Below are positions 4,927 to 6,646 of a DNA stretch of 6,646 nucleotides, one piece after another. Below the pieces are notes generated by a model. It did not search any database. It worked only from the letters and a program-made list of their open reading frames with translations, and had not been told where the DNA came from. Within the stretch, counting starts at the first letter, position 1, and each line of letters starts with the position of its first letter. Where the stretch lies: contig JACIWY010000202.1 in NCBI GenBank assembly GCA_014360745.1, positions 1 through 6,646 on the forward strand, written 5' to 3'. This stretch comes from Chloroflexota bacterium (GTDB lineage Bacteria > Chloroflexota > Anaerolineae > UBA1429). The translations under genes and the position numbers were made by a program.

Positions 4927-6646
4927 CACTGGCCAGCCAAATAGTAATCAAGGTGGACGGAACCGAGGTAGAACGCGCGGTCATGGCCCGCCTGCTCCGC
5001 GTCGTCGTCGAGCAGCATGTTCACCTGCCCGATGTATTCGCCATTTGCCTGCACGACATCGGCCTGGAGCTTTTAGACGGTGGCCCGTTCGATCTGACCA
5101 AGGAAGTCGAAATCCTAGCCGAGACGACCTCGGGCGAAGAGGTGACGCTTATCAAGGGCGAGGTCACCGCCTTAGAGCCCAATTTCGGCGAGGGAATGAT
5201 CGCCGAGTTGGTCGTGCGCGGCTATGACCCCTCACATCGCCTGTATCGCGAAAGTAAGAGCGTCGCCCACTTGAACAAAAAAGACAGCGACCTGGCCCAA
5301 GAGATCGCTCAGGCCGCGGGGTTACAGGCCGAGATCGACACGACCGACACCGTCTACGAACACATCTTTCAACACAATCAATCGGATCTGGCCTTTTTGA
5401 TGCAACGCGCCTGGCGTATCGGCTACGAATGTTTCGTCTCCGATGGGACGCTCTATTTTCGGCGCCCGCCCTCCGGCGGAGCCGAGGTGACGTTGACTTG
5501 GGGTCAAGACCTGCTCTCTTTTCGCCCGCGCATGACGCTGGCCGAACAGGTAGACGAGGTTTTGGTCAAAGGGTGGGACGTGGAAAGGGCGGCGCCCATC
5601 GTGGGACGGGCTCAACAGGGCCGCCTTTACCCCGATATAGGCGAAACGAGAGACGGGGCAAGCTGGGCGAGCGCCTTTGGCACGGGCAAGCTGGTCATCC
5701 TCGATCAGTCGGTCCTCAACCAGGCCGAGGCCGACACCTTGGCCGCTGCCCGCCTGAATGAGATCAGCGGCGCCTTTGTCGAGGCCGAAGGGATGGCCTT
5801 ACGCCACCCGGAGATCAAGGCCGGCCGTGCGGTGACGCTCGAAGCGTTGGGTGATCGCTTCAGCGGCACCTATCTGGTAACCGGCGCCACCCACCTCTAT
5901 ACCGCCGCCGGCTTGAAAACCCTTTTTCACGTGTACGGTTCGCGCAAGGGGCTATTGAGCGAGCAATTAACCCATCGTTTGCCGCTAGACCGCTGGCCCG
6001 GCGTGGTCACCGCCATCGTCACCAACACCGACGACCCGAACAACTGGGGCCGCGTCAAGCTCAAGTTCCCCTGGATGACAGAAGACGCCGAGAGCGACTG
6101 GGCGCGGGTAGTGGGCATCGGTGCAGGCCCCGAGGCGGGCTTTTTCGTCATGCCCGAGGTAGACGACGAAGTATTGGTGGCCTTTGAACATGGCGACTTT
6201 GCCCGTCCCTTTGTTATCGGTGGCCTATGGAACGGGCAGCATGCCCTGCCTCCTGAGGGGAGCGGAGCAGCCAGTGGTGAAAAGCCTTTGGTGCGCACCT
6301 GGCATTCTCGTTCCGGCCACTGGATGGCGATGTATGACAACAATGATAACAAGGTCGAGGTCGTCACCGCCGGCGGCCATACCATCGTCCTCGACGATCG
6401 TCAGCGCAAGGTTTCCATCACCAGCAGCGGCGGCCTGACCCTTGAGCTGGACGATAGCACCTCCAAAATCACCGTCGAGAGCGGCAACGAGGTCGCAATC
6501 AAGGCCACCGGTAATTTAAAGATCGAAAGCAGCGCCAGCATGGAGATCAAAGCCACCCAATTGACCCTAGAGGGCACCGCGACGGCGACGTTTAAAGCGC
6601 CCACGGTATCGGTAGAGGGCTCGGGCGTGGCGGAGCTCAAGGGTGG
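4911..6646 (+). CDS. VgrG/Pvc8-type spike protein, C-terminus beyond window
   Basis: The frame is open from ATG 4911 to the right edge (578 codons) with GAGGG (4900-4904) six bases before the start. It encodes the trimeric hub and spike that pierces the target membrane. Residues 1 to about 350 are the gp27-like hub domain (VIKVDGTEVERAVMARLLRV near the start; DTVYEHIFQHNQSDLAFLMQ with RIGYECFVSDGTLYFR in the middle; a second hub barrel to GSRKGLLSEQL). From R361 to about N441 is the gp5-type OB fold: WPGVVTAIVTNTDDPNNWGR, VKLKFPWM, then a stretch GFFVMPEVDDEVLVAFEHGD and RPFVIGGLWNGQ. After RSGHWMAMYDN comes a beta-helix from about residue 482, beginning VEVVTAGGHTIVLDD and followed by short alternating strand repeats (ITVESGN, VAIKATGN, LKIESSAS, MEIKATQ). 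No lysozyme domain lies between the OB fold and the helix. The tip-binding C-terminus, and any fused effector, are not visible. Confidence 0.95.
   Translation, partial: MPNPSALASQIVIKVDGTEVERAVMARLLRVVVEQHVHLPDVFAICLHDIGLELLDGGPFDLTKEVEILAETTSGEEVTLIKGEVTALEPNFGEGMIAELVVRGYDPSHRLYRESKSVAHLNKKDSDLAQEIAQAAGLQAEIDTTDTVYEHIFQHNQSDLAFLMQRAWRIGYECFVSDGTLYFRRPPSGGAEVTLTWGQDLLSFRPRMTLAEQVDEVLVKGWDVERAAPIVGRAQQGRLYPDIGETRDGASWASAFGTGKLVILDQSVLNQAEADTLAAARLNEISGAFVEAEGMALRHPEIKAGRAVTLEALGDRFSGTYLVTGATHLYTAAGLKTLFHVYGSRKGLLSEQLTHRLPLDRWPGVVTAIVTNTDDPNNWGRVKLKFPWMTEDAESDWARVVGIGAGPEAGFFVMPEVDDEVLVAFEHGDFARPFVIGGLWNGQHALPPEGSGAASGEKPLVRTWHSRSGHWMAMYDNNDNKVEVVTAGGHTIVLDDRQRKVSITSSGGLTLELDDSTSKITVESGNEVAIKATGNLKIESSASMEIKATQLTLEGTATATFKAPTVSVEGSGVAELKG

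Noticed and set aside
5991..6360. Lysozyme domain in the spike, as in T4 gp5
   Set aside because: The OB fold passes almost directly into the beta-helix with no room for a lysozyme domain and no catalytic pattern.
1..6646. tRNA, rRNA, CRISPR array, insertion sequence or attachment site
   Set aside because: No cloverleaf, array of spaced repeats, transposase frame or terminal inverted repeats were seen; the only exact longer repeat is the 18-nt pair reported.

Overview
The window is a stretch of a contractile injection system (CIS) operon, of the phage-tail-like or extracellular type (eCIS; Photorhabdus PVC, Serratia Afp and relatives). All confident genes lie on the + strand and are closely packed. 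By eye the DNA is about 60% G+C, with Shine-Dalgarno sites of AGGAGG type. No marker gene fixes the host. The protein style (tube and sheath sequences, a T4-baseplate-like small protein, a long Pro/Ala-rich protein before the LysM adaptor) fits a Gram-positive-type or Chloroflexota/Actinobacteria-like eCIS better than the Photorhabdus or Serratia clusters. That taxonomic guess is weak.

Layout: (1) 3-329, C-terminal end of a tail sheath protein, cut by the window edge. (2) 364-807, inner tube protein (gp19/Hcp-like fold). (3) 808-932, a gap with a hairpin plus T-rich run that could act as a partial terminator, separating the structural genes made in many copies from the baseplate genes. (4) 933-1295, a small tail or baseplate assembly protein. 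(5) 1295-1560, a crowded segment coding for a 52- or 73-residue helical protein and perhaps another 36-residue product. (6) 1560-2000, a second, divergent tube protein (Pvc5/Afp5-like), probably the tube start at the baseplate. (7) 2084-4171, a 695-residue, cysteine-free, Pro/Ala/Gln/Glu-rich protein predicted to be disordered. (8) 4222-4899, a LysM-containing tube/baseplate adaptor (Pvc7/Afp7-like). (9) 4911-6646, a VgrG/Pvc8-type spike protein that runs off the right edge.

The inferred assembly is a spike trimer (9) joined through the LysM adaptor (8) and the specialised tube ring (6) to a tube of many copies of (2), wrapped in the sheath (1). Baseplate wedge, PAAR tip, tape measure, AAA+ ATPase, fibres and cargo are not in this window and would be expected downstream or upstream.

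The least explained part is the pair of non-canonical proteins. The small helical protein (5) and the very end of the long disordered protein (7) carry the same 22-residue motif (12 of 22 identical), so they may dock on the same partner. The long protein occupies the place where Pvc6/Afp6, a much smaller protein, would be expected. It also holds an 18-nt exact copy of the start of the spike gene, in the same reading frame.
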